Assembly (NCBI GenBank): GCA_038503035.1
Contig: JAVSML010000995.1
Location: 372,001 to 436,000, forward strand
DNA length: 64,000 nt
Direction of reading: 5' to 3'
Source: Crocodylus rhombifer
Lineage: Eukaryota; Chordata; Crocodylia; Crocodylidae
The notes under the pieces are model-generated. The model made no database searches. It had not been told where the DNA came from and saw nothing but the letters and a program-made list of their open reading frames with translations. Shown piece by piece: positions 21,809 through 33,786 of the stretch. Each line of letters starts with the position of its first letter. Within the stretch, counting starts at the first letter, position 1. Made by a program: the position numbers and the translations under genes.

Positions 21809-22287
21809 GGGGGCATCTACATGTGGTGACATGGTAAACTTTGGCACAGTTTGCATTGGAGAACACTACTGCTGTGTACAGCAGGACTACAGCAATTTTT
21901 GCTGGGGTGGAGCAGCCCTGGGCTAGCAGCAGGCTTGGGGGGGGGCGGGGTTGGGGAGGGAGGTAGCGGAGGGTGAGGATTTCAGCCCTGCACTCCAGGT
22001 TGCCCTGTTGGGCAATGGAGGGGCTGGCTAGGGCATAAGAGTGGAGGCATGTGGCTAGGTGGCAGGCAAGGATCTGGCCCCCTGTCTGGCCTGACTGGAT
22101 GGAATTTACTCCTGGGTCAGCTTTTTACACGTGCGTTTTTAGGTGCAGTTATTTTTGCCACTGACACCATGTTACAGTGGCAAAAATTAGTTTGCTGCAC
22201 TCTATAACATTGCACATGTAAACTGTGATGCTTTACACCACAGCAAATTAGTCTTCTGTGCAGTTAAGGACATGTGTAGATGCACTC
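21809..22287. mobile_element. MITE with GCATCTACATGTG-type inverted ends
   Basis: The left end GGGGGCATCTACATGTGG is mirrored at the right by CATGTGTAGATGCACTC, which in reverse complement reads GAGTGCATCTACACATG. The same ends occur on the 33787-34040 element. The 479-bp body has a GC-rich left half with poly-G at 21939-21953, a right half with a TTTTTGCCACTG / CAGTGGCAAAAA hairpin (22150-22190), and no coding capacity. Confidence 0.7.
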
Positions 22288-22984
22288 AGTAGGTGCCAAA
22301 GTGCTGCTCAAAAATGTATTTGCGGAGTACTTGTGCTAAACCTTGCAGCAGGTTCAAGAAAAAGGTAACCTTCATCAACTCTGAATGAACTAAGTGCATG
22401 GGTACTATAAGGACACAGGATGCACAAAACCAATAATATAAAACATAAGGTATGTAAGACTAAATACAGCAACTAGCAGTTGTATGTGTTCACAGGTTAT
22501 AACTTTAATTTAAGGAACTGTTTCCTGGGCTTTGGAGATACAGGATGGAGTCTTTCTGTAATTTTTGGAAATTATAAATATAGAGAGAGTCCAGTAATCC
22601 ATAAATAGAGATGAGTTCTCCTACAGTCGAAAAATAACCTGATTGCAAGTTCTGTGGGGGCTTTTTTAATGTACTTTTTCTCTCTAATTGCTGATGTTCA
22701 TTAATTGAATATCTCTTTCATTTCTGTGAGATTTTCTGTAACAATGTGGAAACTGTAATACTTGAAGTACGTAGGGGGGTAAGAAGCAGCCTGTGAGTCA
22801 TCCACCCCTGAGCCATATATAATCAGAGAGCCAGAAAATTTTGCTTGATTTTTATAGTGTCCTTGATGCATGGTTTTTAGTATTTCTGGACTTTGCTATT
22901 AAGACAAGATGTTCTGTTTAGTTAACCTGTGTGATAGTCGTGCTGTTCAAGGATAGAGGGGAGAGATGGGGGAGTTTCTAAATG
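22288..22984. other. AT-rich single-copy DNA, no gene seen
   Basis: Nothing supportable was found. Confidence 0.5.
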
Positions 22985-23175
22985 CTTTTTCCATTTCTCT
23001 AGATTGCTGTTTTCGTGGGAACAGAAAGAACTGTAGCAGATAGGACAGGAAATAGAGAGCAGAACAACAGATGCAGCAGACAGAACACGGAGGAGAGAAC
23101 AGAGCAGCAGAACTGGCAGGGAAGGGGATTGGAATCACTCTTTGGGAGGCGGCAGGGCCTACCTTGCGCTATGGC
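22985..23175 (-). mobile_element. probable hAT-like MITE interior, related to the 55.5-kb element
   Basis: The minus strand reads a CTGCTGCTCTGTTCTCTCC stretch and CTGTCCTATCTGCTACAG, which resemble CTGCTGCTCTGCTTTCTTG and CTGTCTTATCTACTGCTC in the 55508 element. Terminal CAGTGG motifs are not visible here, so the boundaries are approximate. Confidence 0.35.
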
Positions 23176-23849
23176 TGTTTTAAGGGGGAGGGGGATATGA
23201 GAAAGCATTACTCTGTGGTTTCTGGGGTCTCTTTATGGATATAAAGTTCTTACAGCACTGTGATATTATCTTTGTAAAATATCTGATTTATTCTTCATTC
23301 ATATTATTGGGTCAAGAGAACAGCTAGCACAAATACTTGTATATTTAACTACCAGTAATAGAAATCTGGCTAGCTGTGCAAATCCAAGCCAAATCACATT
23401 TTGCCATGTTACCCATTTGGCATGTCTGGTAGATTTTTTTTCTTACAAAACACCTTTTGTAGATGAGCCTGTGAACTTCACTACATAAATCTACTGGATA
23501 CAAAGAATCATGGACTCAATATAGACATTGAATTTATGTTGCATTAAAACCTGCCTAATATCTGATTCACCAAGTATCTACCAGACCTGACCTTTTACAC
23601 TTTTCTTTCCCTCCCTTCCCCTCTCTTTCTGCCCTTTTGTCTTCCTAATTTCCAGCTATTTACTTTTTCACAGACAACCTCTCTTCTACCTTGGAAAACT
23701 ACTACAGTAGAATCTCCCTTGCTTACCTTTGGCTTCACCCCCTCACTTCCCTTCTCTACCTTTTTTGTTTTCTTAATTTCCACTGAAAACTTAATTACGT
23801 TCTCATTGACATCTTGTCACACTTTGAGCTTCTTGAATTCCTTGGAGAT
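23176..23849. other. single-copy DNA, C/T-rich toward the right
   Basis: A pyrimidine-rich stretch (23595-23770) creates a basic minus-strand frame of 62 codons that is compositional rather than coding. Confidence 0.5.
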
Positions 23850-23965
23850 CTCGGAACAGCAGAGACTCCCTATGGCTGAAGAAGGGTGAAAGCTTGCAAA
23901 AAACGTTTTTCCAACTACTCAGTTGGTCTAATAAATAAAAGATATCACATCTACTCAAAGAACCT
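23850..23965 (+). mobile_element. single arm of the foldback MITE family
   Basis: The order CTGAAGAAGGGTGAAAGCTTGC, TTTTTCCAACTACT, CAGTTGGTCTAATAAATAAAAGATATCA and ACTCAAAGAACCTTG is the right arm of the palindrome at 49505-49772. The matching left arm is absent. Confidence 0.75.
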
Positions 23966-25218
23966 TGCCTGTGAGGGGGTTAAGGGATTTCAGTAGGCTT
24001 GACAAAGAGGTACAAAAATAACCTATTTGACAAGTTTTGTAAAGACAAGTTAGGAAAGTAAAAATAAAGTAAGTTATGTTTGCCATCCTGAGGGGTTGCT
24101 TTTCTAATAATTCCTAGTGTAGTCATGTGTATAGTTGGTGGGTATAATGGAATAGGTCCTCTTCTCGCTCTACCATCTTTAGCTATGCGAGTGTGACAGC
24201 TTATACATTCTTTGAAAGTGATGTCGTTGCAAGTTTCACCCGGAAGTGGCTGTTGGAAAACTTGCCCCTTCTGACGATGCTGAGCTGTTAATTTCAAGAG
24301 TCTGGGATTGATCTGTCTTCCCAACAGCAGCAAGATGCATGCTACTGAGGCAGCTTAGATCTTGAAAATCATAAGCAACCCAGCAAGAACTGCTGCTCTG
24401 GAGATCAGTTTGAAACCCAACCCACCCTCTCCCCTTGAAAGGTGACTTGGAGAGGAAAGAGGAAGTGAATAGTAGCTGCTCCTATGTTGTGGAATTCATG
24501 TCCTTGGCAGGCTGAGTGGCCAAGAGCAGGTGCAGGGCTCCAGTGGAAATAAGTTTCAACATCATCCCACCCCAGTGTGTAAGCATGCAAAGTGATTAGA
24601 AAGTGATAAGGTAAAGCAATTCAGCTGTACTCTTTTTTTATTTTTTTCTTGTCTACCCCAACATCATCATTATTTTACAGTTTCTTTTTCTAGTGGCATT
24701 TCTTTTTTCTTTTTAAATGCACTCTTCAGCTTGCTTAATCTAGGTAAACAGATCTCTTAAACAAAGAGTCTAATCATCTAATCTGTCCAAGTTTTTTGTC
24801 TTGCTGTTTACAAAGTGTGTGCTCCTTTCCCTTCAGTAAGTATTTCCTCTCAAACCTCATGCTGTAGAAGTACCAGCAGCCAGCTGTCCACCCACAGTAA
24901 TTGGCAAACTTCTGTTCCACTTGAAAGAAAACAATCTCTGCCTCTGCCCACAGGGCTTGTTGAAAAGCACTCTCCCCAACTCTAGGTCCCATTTTTCAAA
25001 TGGACTAAATGAGCCTTAATGGAGTGGCAGACCTGGCCAAGAATGTGTCTGCACAATATTTTCACTGAGAGGCAGCACCAGACGAGTAAAACGTGTATAT
25101 CCTTCCCTTTTTAACTTTTGCAGTTGCTTAAAAAAATAATAACATGGCAAATTCTACACTTGTACTTTTGGTGACAAAAATGTTTTATCATGACTTCTGT
25201 TACATCTTTGTGTTCAAG
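23966..25218. other. single-copy DNA, no gene seen
   Basis: A 117-codon minus-strand frame (23980-24333) has no recognisable domain. T-rich runs occur near 24632-24650. Confidence 0.45.
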
Positions 25219-25549
25219 CTTGCTGACATTCCAAATAAAATTGAAGACTTGTGTCCATTAGGGTAAGTGTTAGCCTTTAAGTATACCAATCACTGCTTGT
25301 GACCATGAGAAGCCTCTGACTAATCTTAAGGGAACTAGAAGCTTTTGTGTTTTCAGCTGTCTCCTGAGCTGGCTACTAATGTAGGTGGATGTGAAGACTT
25401 GTCCCTAAAACCTATCTCATTTCCTCCTTACAATTCTCCTGCACTGTAAAGCTTCCAAAAAGACTAGAAAAGTGGTGAGAAATGACTACTGCTAACCATG
25501 TTGACTAGCACCATTTTGCTGTTCACTTGTCCTTCTCCCTGCCTCTTGA

Positions 25550-25626
25550 TAGAGTGCCTTGTGTAATGAGGGTCCTAATCCATGACGGGGTCCAAAGGTG
25601 CTTCAAACCATAAAAACAATACATTG
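25550..25626 (+). mobile_element. SINE 3' tail, L2-like
   Basis: GAGTGCCTTGTGTAATGAGGG, then TCCTAATCCATGACGGGGTCC and AAGGTGCTTCAAACCATAAAAAC, match the common amniote tail GCCTAGCACAATGGGGTCCTGGTCCATGACTGGG...GGTGCTACCGCAATACAAA. Only the last ~75 bp are preserved. Confidence 0.6.
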
Positions 25627-27255
25627 TTCTTGAATGTTTTAATGTTTGAGAAGTTCTGTGATACTGGATCCTGATATCTTTCCTTTCAGTATCTGAAAAA
25701 GGAAAAGAAAAGGAAGAAAGAAAAGGTCACAAATCTGAAATACTTTTTGAAAGGGTAAATAAAACTGTGGGATTTTTTTGAAACATTTCACATTTTGTTA
25801 AACTACAATTACTGCTTGTTTTGCAAAATGAGTCAGATGACTAGGTGGTAATCCACATCTGTATCAGTGCTATCAGTGAAACTGAATTTGTCAACCGAAG
25901 AACGCTTTTATGAGAGCTCTTGGGGTCCTAGAAATGCATGACACCAGCTCTTGTATTTGTTCTATGGTGATATCTTCATGTTGTCATTTTTGTGACCAGG
26001 AAAATGTTAGTTTAAATGTATTTTAGGCTTGACTGCTGTCTCTGTGCTGTTGCACTTCAGCACAAAAAAAACCCAATTGAACTTGCTTTTTTTTCTTGTG
26101 CATCTTAAAACTGTACTGCTAGATCCATATTTATTCTGTGTTGACAAAGATGTTTTATGCTGCCTTGAATTGTGCTATTTGAATGAAAGTTTCAAGAGAT
26201 GCTACAGATTCGTATTTTTAAAATACAGTGGCACTGGCTGCTCTTTAATTTGAACACGTGCTTATTTCTCACTTTAAGTCTGATCTCTCCCTGTCCTCAC
26301 AACTTCAAAATGCTCCAAAAGAAAACAGTCCTTCTGAAACATTGACTGATTCCTGTCAATGTTTACCTTTTTTCCTAACTTTTCTGACTCCCTGCAACCT
26401 AAAATTGCTTGGCCTACTAATTCAAATCATACTTTAATGCTAGCAAAATAAGTCTTTTAGTATTATTGTTATACATTAAGAGGATATAATAATAATAATA
26501 ATAATAATAGTGATGATGATGTAGGAATAGTGTAAAAAAGACCTGGTTAATACCACGTGGTAAAGGAAGCAATAGCTCAATACCACATGGTAAGGGAAAC
26601 AATAGCTCAGTCAAGCTTGGGTATAAACTGGATGCATCGTGCTTTTATAGAGGTCCCTGGGAAAGAGTACATGCTCTTATTTTTCCTGCAGGGCCAAAAT
26701 TGTTTTGGCTGTAGGTCACTAGGCAAGGAAATAATTAAGTAACTAGCTATCAAGTTCTGTTGTTTTTGGAAGTTGTTCTTCTCCATCAAGTCAGTCTTCC
26801 CTTGCGGACTTAGATATTGTTTTTCTAGAGAGGGCAGTTAGAGCAGTTGCAATGATGCATAAATGTAAAGGTCCTGTGACTGGATGTACATACGTGACAC
26901 ACAAGGTGTAACAACCTTTGTATCAACATATAGGCTAGGGACAAAAGTTACACACAAACCAGTTGGAGTGATCAATTCAATTTAATTTCAATTTAATTTA
27001 TGAAGGATTCTGGGTGAAAGCCATGCTCCTGAAAACCACATAAGTCATACTACCATAATATAAATTTAAACAAAAATAACAGAAATGTAAATATGATAAC
27101 GAAATTGGGCCAACCATTTTCATTATCATAAACCAGTTTAAGAAGAGCTTGAACTAATAAGAGAGGCTTTTGTTTTCTTGATGGTCTGATGAGTTTTGTA
27201 TTCTGATAAGTGGACTCCAAGATGAACATGAGTAGTCTGCATGACATACAGAACC
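25627..27255. other. AT-rich single-copy DNA
   Basis: It contains an ATA microsatellite (26486-26509) with a GAT run after it, an imperfect duplication of TACCACGTGGTAAGGGAA-like sequence (26552-26600), and a splice-like island at 25690-25754 discussed among the findings. No gene is supported. Confidence 0.5.
26486..26522. repeat. (ATA)n then (GAT)n microsatellite
   Basis: About eight ATA/AAT units are followed by a short TGATGATGATG run. Confidence 0.95.
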
Positions 27256-27822
27256 AAGGAGATGATACTTCCCCTCTATCGGGCACAGGTCAGACCGCAG
27301 GTGGAATGCTGCGTCCAGTTTTGGGCACCACACTTCAAGAGGGATGTGGATAACCTGGAGAGGGTCCAGAGAAGGGCCACTCATATAGTTAAGGGCTTGC
27401 AGGCCAAGCTTTATGAGGGGAGACTAGGGCACCTGGACCTCTTCAGCCTCCGCAAGAGAAGGTTGAGAGGCAACCTCGTGGCTGCCAATAAATTCATCAT
27501 GGGGGCGCAGAAGGGAATTGGTGAGGCTCTACTCACCAAGGTGCCCCTGGGGTTTACAAGAAATAATGGCCATAAACTAGCAGAGAACAGATTTAGACTG
27601 GACATTAGGAGGAACTTCTTCACAGTTAGAGTGGCCAAAAGCTGGAATGGGCTCCCAAGGGAGGTGGTGCTCTCCCCTACCCTGGGGGTCTTCAAGAGGA
27701 GGTTAGAGAGGCATCTGGCAGGGATACATCTGAACCCAGCACTCTTTCCTGCCTATGCAGGGGGTCGGACTTGATGATCTATTGAGGTCCCTTCCATCCC
27801 TAACATCTACAAATCTATGAAT
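27256..27822 (+). mobile_element. CR1 LINE, C-terminal ORF2 and intact 3' end
   Basis: The plus-strand frame is open without interruption from the RT thumb to the ORF2 stop at 27772. It contains MILPLYRAQVRPQVECCVQF, LERVQRRATHIVKG, LFSLRKRRLRGNLVAANKF, FRLDIRRNFFTVRV and KSWNGLPREVV, and ends in GGRT and a stop. A 50-base 3' UTR follows, ending in ACATCTACAAATCTATGAAT. The lack of stops over about 170 codons marks it as the least decayed CR1 here. It is severely 5'-truncated, as is usual for CR1. Confidence 0.94.
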
Positions 27823-27829
27823 AAGTAGG

Positions 27830-27915
27830 AAGCATGGCCTGTCAGGGGGTGCACTAGCGCTCTCAGGGGGTGCATGTGCACCCCTGTGCATCCCCTACAC
27901 ATCCCCACTGTTTGG
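27830..27915. mobile_element. hAT-like MITE fragment beside the CR1 3' end
   Basis: AGGGGGTGCATGTGCACCCC followed by TGTGCATCCCCTACAC resembles the GGGGGTGCATGCGGGTACATGTACACCCCC segment of the 47.0-kb element. The termini are not clear. The fragment contains a short GGGGTGCA/TGCACCCC hairpin. Confidence 0.4.
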
Positions 27916-28269
27916 AAACACTACCTCCTGAGTCTCATGTTGCTGGAATTCAAGTCTTAAAAACATCTTGTACCTAACTTGGTTTTTAAGCCAAGTTTAA
28001 GATGGCCCTGGGTGAGTACATCCGGCACAGTGACATCTTAAAAGATTGCTTGTGGCCCTTGGAGCTCTGGCCCAATGAGCTGAATTGTGAGGCAGCAGTT
28101 ATGCTATTAACTGGCCCCTGGAGCCAGCTTTCCCTGCTTGCCTTGAAGATCCCCGGGGTCCATTTCTGCAAGTGAGGAACGTGTTGCTTATGGTCTTGTA
28201 GATCAGTGGGCAGGACAAAGGGCAACATGCGTTTCATTCAGTGAAATGGATCAGCTGTGCTGGGACACA
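27916..28269. other. single-copy DNA
   Basis: No feature was recognised. Frames are short. Confidence 0.4.
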
Positions 28270-28470
28270 TCCTAGCATAGCTTATCTGCTTCATTTGACA
28301 ACTTCTGTTGCCAAATAGAAGTTGGCATACTGTCTTCTACCCTGTGATTTGGAGGCAGGTGGCAGTGAAGAGGAGGTCAGACCTGTCCCAAAACTTATCC
28401 AGCATCTCTCCCAATTATACAGCTGTTCCAATAAAAGATATTGCAAAAACCTTTGCCTCTCATTTTCTGC
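28270..28470 (-). mobile_element. foldback MITE family copy, diverged
   Basis: CCAATTATACAGCTGTTCCAATAAAAGATATTGC is the reverse complement of the arm at 51.4 kb (GGATCAGCTGTATAATTGGGAGA) joined to the shared TAATAAAAGATAT core. Leftward similarity fades near 28300. Confidence 0.6.
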
Positions 28471-31400
28471 ATCATCCACACTCAACCACAACATAGAAGA
28501 TAGTGAAGAGGAGGGGATGTGGAGGATTTCCTTTTTCTCCTGGCCAAGGCTGCAAGTAGGCTTAAGTATCCCTCAGAGCCAGAAGATGAGGCAAAACAGA
28601 GAAACTCCCTTAATGATGTAAGAAGTAATTGTCAGTTTGTGTCTTAAAATGCTTGTGCTTGTTCTTCTCTCCCACCTCCTCTTGTTCTCCCTCTCCTGTT
28701 CCCTGTATATTTCCCGATCAGAATTTTCTATAGAAATGGTTTCTACTGAAATGTGCTCTGTATTCCTCTTAAAATATGTTTATTACAGGAGGTTGGGCTT
28801 GGTCTGTCTGTTCCCCTTTGCTAGTGAGTGGGTGTGTCTGTAAGACTCTTGATTTCTACTTCTGGGAAAATCAGATACCTTTGCTCCACTTTAGCTACCT
28901 CAGTCCTCTCTAGTTTCAGCTAGTGTCTTTGGCTGGCCTTTTTATCTTATGTGATGATAAGAAAACTAGGCAGACAGCCAGCGACTGTTGGGCTATAATA
29001 GACCCAGTGGTATGTACAAAATTTGATTACGACTGTCAACACTAGAATGAATAAAAGAGAGAACATACCCTAGACAAATAGCTGTTAGATAAATGCTATA
29101 TTGAATTCAGTAATAGTAGGAATGAGACCATTCCCTTTTCCTAGTGAATGCAGTGGTTATGGATAATGTGTGTGTGTTGAACACTATGGTTCATTTAAGA
29201 AGCAAAATCCTGTTGTGCTTAGGAGTAAGGCTACTACTTTAGAATTGCTGTCTTGCTTATCAGATCTTGAAGTTGATGTGTCTTTCAGTATCCAGTATGT
29301 TCTGGCATATAGACCCAACGTCATTTTTACTTAAAAGTATTTTAGTGTGCTATTGTTCCTGCTCTCTACTAATGTGGAGGGGGGGAGGGGAGGGGTGTAA
29401 AGTCATTGTGCCCCCAGGCTGGATCTGTACTGCCAGGCTCCTCACGGGTTGGATCTGGATATGGCAGCATGAATGGTTGCAGAGATTAACACAGCTGTTG
29501 CTCATTCCTCCCCTCCCCCCCCCCCCCCCCAAACCCATTGCAAACAGGGCGGTGTGCCTCCTATTTTGGCAGCAGGCTCTGAATTCCTGGCTCCTCTACT
29601 AGCCACGTGGGGACATAAATTTGACATCCCTGCATTGCGTGATTCTTTGTAAATCATACTATTAACATAATCTTTTTTTATATGTACTGGAAATTTTACT
29701 GCCACCTTTATTGAAAGATTTTTGAAGTAGGACTTGCTCTTAAACACCTGAAAACTCTTTTGAAGGTAGCACCTGTTTTAGTTGGTGGATAACATCATAG
29801 TCAGCCAGGAACATTGGTGAAGTGTTTCATTTCACTTGCGTGTAGTTCATGAATGTTAGTGGGCCACTAGTGTGCACATTTAAGTGGGAGACCATACCTC
29901 AGTGGTCATTGGATCAGTGGAAAACTGTGGGTCAGGTCCCATGGGAACATAAAGAGGGCTAATATAAGTGTATGTGAAATTTTAATTTAGCATTTATAAA
30001 TGTTCTCCCATTTACTTTCATCTGATTAAAAGTTTTTTGGGGGAAGGGCTATCTTTTTCTTCCATACTGGTGTAGTTCCTACTGTGTAACTGGAATTTCT
30101 AGGCATTGCAGTAATAGCTATAGATTTAAATATGAAGTCTTGTTTTCTGCCTCATCGTGTCATTTTTTTCCCCATTAATATACAATCTAATTTACAGTTA
30201 CTAAGGTACAAATTATGGGTTGCACATACAAACATTTGGGGAAGATTGTGTGGGAGTTTAATGAGACTGCTTTCTTGATTTTGTGCTTGTATTATAGGAC
30301 CTTCAGTTTTAAATAAATCTTAATAAAACATGTACTGGCATAAGAATCATTATTTTTTTTTCTCTCTCTTTTTCCCCCCTACCTCCCAATGACAAGCTGG
30401 TCTAAATCATGGAAAAACTTAATTGGGAAAAGCTAGTCAATCTGAAAAATTAATAAAGAAATAAAACAAGTAGAAATATGTTACCATTCCTAAAATATAC
30501 TTTAATGCCAATATCTGTGGTAAATTGGATAGTATCCTTTCTACATGAACTTTTTCTTCTACCTTTTTCCTCTCTAATAAACTCTTCTTTAATATTTTTA
30601 GTCCCAGTTACCTCAGTTAACTGTTGTTACTTACCGTTTACCATCAGAAACATACAAAATATAGCTTGAGCTCTTAAAGCGTGTATAACCATGACTTTCA
30701 TAAGCATATTTCGGAATTAAATTGAAGCACTTCTAATGTGCCATTTCTGAGATTCAGCATGCTCTTCTGTTGACCATTGAAGGGCAGGAGCGGAGTTGCA
30801 TGTTTTCTGTGTGTACGTGCTAAATGTGGTGTTTAACTTATCGTTAATTTCAAGTATGCACAGTTGTTCCAAACCAGGGTCAGACCAAGGAATGGACCAG
30901 GGTTAGGCTGATCTAAATGCCCAATCATTCAAATGCTCAGAGGTCTTAAATTGGGCAAAAAAAGCATGCCTGATTTAAATTTTGTTCACCTAAAGTAGGT
31001 GTATAAGCTTAGATTGATACTAGGCTAACCTGATCTAGAAGGCCTGATCTTGTGAACATCTGCATGTGTTTATGGTGCAGCCCCAAGGCTGGGAAAGCCC
31101 CAGCCACTTTCCTCAGCCCAGGGCCATGCTATTCCTCCTGACCTGCTAGCCGCCTATATCTAGATTGGGTGTGGTGACCTTAAGATTGCTAAAGTTCAAG
31201 TTGATACTCTGGCATTTGTCTTGGTGTGTCTACATCATGATGATCTTATCTTTGTAGCTTAAAAAAACCCAAAAGTTGGGATTTTCATATCAGCGGTGGG
31301 GTTTCACCAGCGATCTGCTAAAATGAAAGGAAGATGTAGTGCTTAAATTCCTTGTACTTTTTTGAAATACCCAAACTAAAATATATAACTGGTACCTGCC

Positions 31401-31935
31401 TTCAGAACCATTTATTATAGATTGATTTTTTTTTTCCTGTTAAAAGGTGAGAAGCAAAGTGCTTTATCAATGGTAAATGTTGTTTGCATCTAAAAGGAAT
31501 ATGTATACAGCTTTTAAAGGAGGTTGCTTGAAACTTCAGCAGGCTATTTGTTTAGAACAGCAGAGGGCAATCGCCACAGGTTCTTTCCTACCTTCAGCCT
31601 GTAGAGTTTGTAACTTGCTATTGCTTTGAAAACAGGAAGGGAAAGAACTAACTCTTTGTTAAGAACACCCAGCAGTATATTGGTACCTTTATAAACAGGG
31701 ACCTCCCTCTAATTATTTGAGTCCACATTGTTTGCATATATGCTTTAATACTGAAAAGTTTACTTGTTTCCTGAGTGGCTCACACTATTGCAGTTTGTCA
31801 AGTTCTCCTCTTAAAAAAAACAAATTCTCCCCTCCCACCCTCCTTTTCAAATCCCAGCATGCAGTTCTCATGAGTGTACTTGCAGGCACTTCCTTTCCAT
31901 CCTCATTTTCCTGTTTTTAAACATAAAGCTTGATC
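28471..31935. other. single-copy DNA, no confirmed gene
   Basis: This long stretch has no recognisable coding region. A C16 tract (29515-29530) and neighbouring G-rich sequence (29379-29395) give overlapping shadow frames. Pyrimidine-rich runs occur at 30352-30386. A weak TGGGGGAAGGGCTATCTTTTTC at 30037-30062 may be a decayed SINE tail. Confidence 0.5.
29515..29530. repeat. poly-C tract
   Basis: Sixteen consecutive C, embedded in a wider C-rich stretch that also contains CCCCTCCCC. Confidence 0.95.
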
Positions 31936-32029
31936 ATGAGCATCCAGACATCTAAAAAACTTCAGTGGAAAAAGTATATGTTTTCTGTGCCTGGGGATAT
32001 TGACATCCAGGCTTGCTCTCTTCTACCAG
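31936..32029 (+). CDS. candidate coding exon, first of a phase-compatible pair
   Basis: A 94-base open stretch starts at an ATG (31936) and ends at a textbook donor CCAG|GTGAGTAAG. It encodes 31 residues beginning MSIQTSKKLQWKKY and ending in ...ACSLLP, plus one base. An in-frame stop lies 12 bases before the ATG, so the ATG could be a true start. Alternatively the exon may be internal, because a strong pyrimidine tract (31884-31918) precedes possible AG acceptors at 31940 and 31947. The exon ends in phase 1, which fits the next candidate exon 110 bases downstream. I do not recognise the protein. The reading rests on splice signals and open frames only. Confidence 0.4.
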
Positions 32030-32139
32030 GTGAGTAAGTATTTAAGACGTAAGTGTATTTTCAAGACCAGAGGACAAAAAAAAGTAAATGAATGTTATTT
32101 CTGTCTACCTTTATCTGACGCAAGTTTTTTTTATAGCAG

Positions 32140-32242
32140 AGTTTAAGTTTTCTAAGTCTAATAGCAACATGTCATTGAAAACAGGCAGGAAACAGTCCAA
32201 GGAAAAGACTTTACAATCTGCAGTTTGTGGCACAACTCCGTT
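32140..32242 (+). CDS. candidate coding exon, second of the pair
   Basis: The exon follows a pyrimidine-rich acceptor (AGTTTTTTTTATAGCAG|AG; 32137 is an in-frame alternative start) and ends at the strong donor CCGTT|GTAAGTACT. Joined in phase 1 to the preceding candidate it continues without a stop for 33 further codons, through FKFSKSNSN, MSLKTGRKQSKEK and LQSAVCGTTP. Both alternative acceptors keep the same frame. Composition is Lys/Ser-rich and polar, with no membrane segment or recognised domain. The implied intron is about 110 bases, short but possible. No following exon could be assigned with confidence inside the window. Confidence 0.4.
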
Positions 32243-33399
32243 GTAAGTACTGTGTGAATTGTGGCTGGCTAACACTCTCAGATCCGCTCACCTTCAGCTG
32301 TTTTTTAATCTAAATACTTCTCAGCATACATTTGGTGAAAGTTTTCCTATTCTTTCACTGGTTGGCTTCCTTTGAAACCATGTAAAAATTAAATATGAGA
32401 GGAGGCTGGACAGGTTTTTGCTAATGTTTCTTTTTAGCTGAAAGGAAACTCTACATCATTTTCAGCTGATGATCTTGTTGACTACACTTTTATAGTGTTC
32501 TGCTCATTGATTTCTGAGCATATTGAATTAACATACATCCTTAACTTCACCACCATTTACATTTCAGTACAGATGAATGAAATCTGATGTGATGAAAAAT
32601 AAAGTAGGTGGATTTTTGGTAGGGAAGAAGCTGGGACCACTTTCTTTTTTTGTTGAGACTTTTTAGGGATTGCTAGTTCCAGTGGTATGGGGCCAAAGCC
32701 AAAAAACTCTGACCAGCAGAGCAGTGTCAGTGTGAAGACACCCATATAGGTGAATCTCAGTGTTCTAGATGGCATTATGCCTCTGACAGGGCATGGTATT
32801 TCAGACCTTAAGGGCCTCATGCCAGTCAACTAGGAGATTGATTATTTGATAATATGAAGTGACTCCACTGACTCCAAACTGGCTAAGCAACCGGGAGTTT
32901 AGCCCATCTTTATATTTCATTTCAGTTTTTACCTGAATTTTGGATACTGGAACAAGAGAAGAATTTCAGATTTTAAGTAAAGTGATATAATATGATCCAT
33001 TTACAGTCTCACAAATATGTACATAGATCTGGAGCAATGGAGCTGATCTAGTGTTTAACCAGAATAAATTAGATCTGCATCTAGCCCTTATTCTTTTAAT
33101 CTGTCCTAAACGTCCATTTTAGCTGCTGTAAATTTCTGGACAAGCTCACTGAATTTAGTTATAACTTTACAGGTGCCTTGAGATCCTTTTGGGGGTGCCA
33201 TAAGTTGCCACAGAATGTTAGCGCTGTTAAGTTTACAAACACGATTCACAAAAATGTGGAGATTTCCTACTTAAATCCATAGTTGTGGTCTTTCTGAGGG
33301 TGTTTTTTTTGTTTTTTTGGTTTTTTTTTTTACAGAGGAGAAAAGCTCTGTTATTTTTCTGTAGTTAAAAATGAGTGAAAACTAGGAGTTGGCATTTTC
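32243..33399. other. single-copy DNA, possibly intronic
   Basis: If the candidate exons are real this is intron. A 90-codon minus-strand frame (32557-32829) has no recognised domain. T-rich runs occur at 33302-33332. Confidence 0.4.
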
Positions 33400-33459
33400 T
33401 GAAGGGTGTCTCAAATATGTCCAGGGATGCCTCAGGTCTCAGAAGTTTGAGAACCACTG
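33400..33459 (-). mobile_element. hAT (Charlie-like) terminal fragment
   Basis: The sequence ends in AGTTTGAGAACCACTG, the reverse complement of the CAGTGGTTCTCAAACT terminus. Only the terminal ~60 bp are recognisable. Confidence 0.6.
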
Positions 33460-33786
33460 CACTAGGGAGCTGTGTGTTCACCTTGGCTGAGAATCGTTGC
33501 TCTAGTTATACACGGATGAGTTTCTAACTGTGCTCAATCCAAACTGTGAATAGGGATGGAGTACAAACGTAAACCCTCCTAGTTAAGTTGTTGCTAATTG
33601 CTTCTCTAAGTGCTAGATGTGTTTTAATATGCAGAATTTTGTGTTGGTTTAAGAGCTGCTTGTAGAGAGAATTAGCTTTCTTTCCATAAGGTTAAAATTC
33701 ATTACTGCACTGTCAAATCCATTACTTCATTGTCCAAAATATCTGTAATGCTCATTTGGAGTGTGTGAAGGACATATGCACTGACT

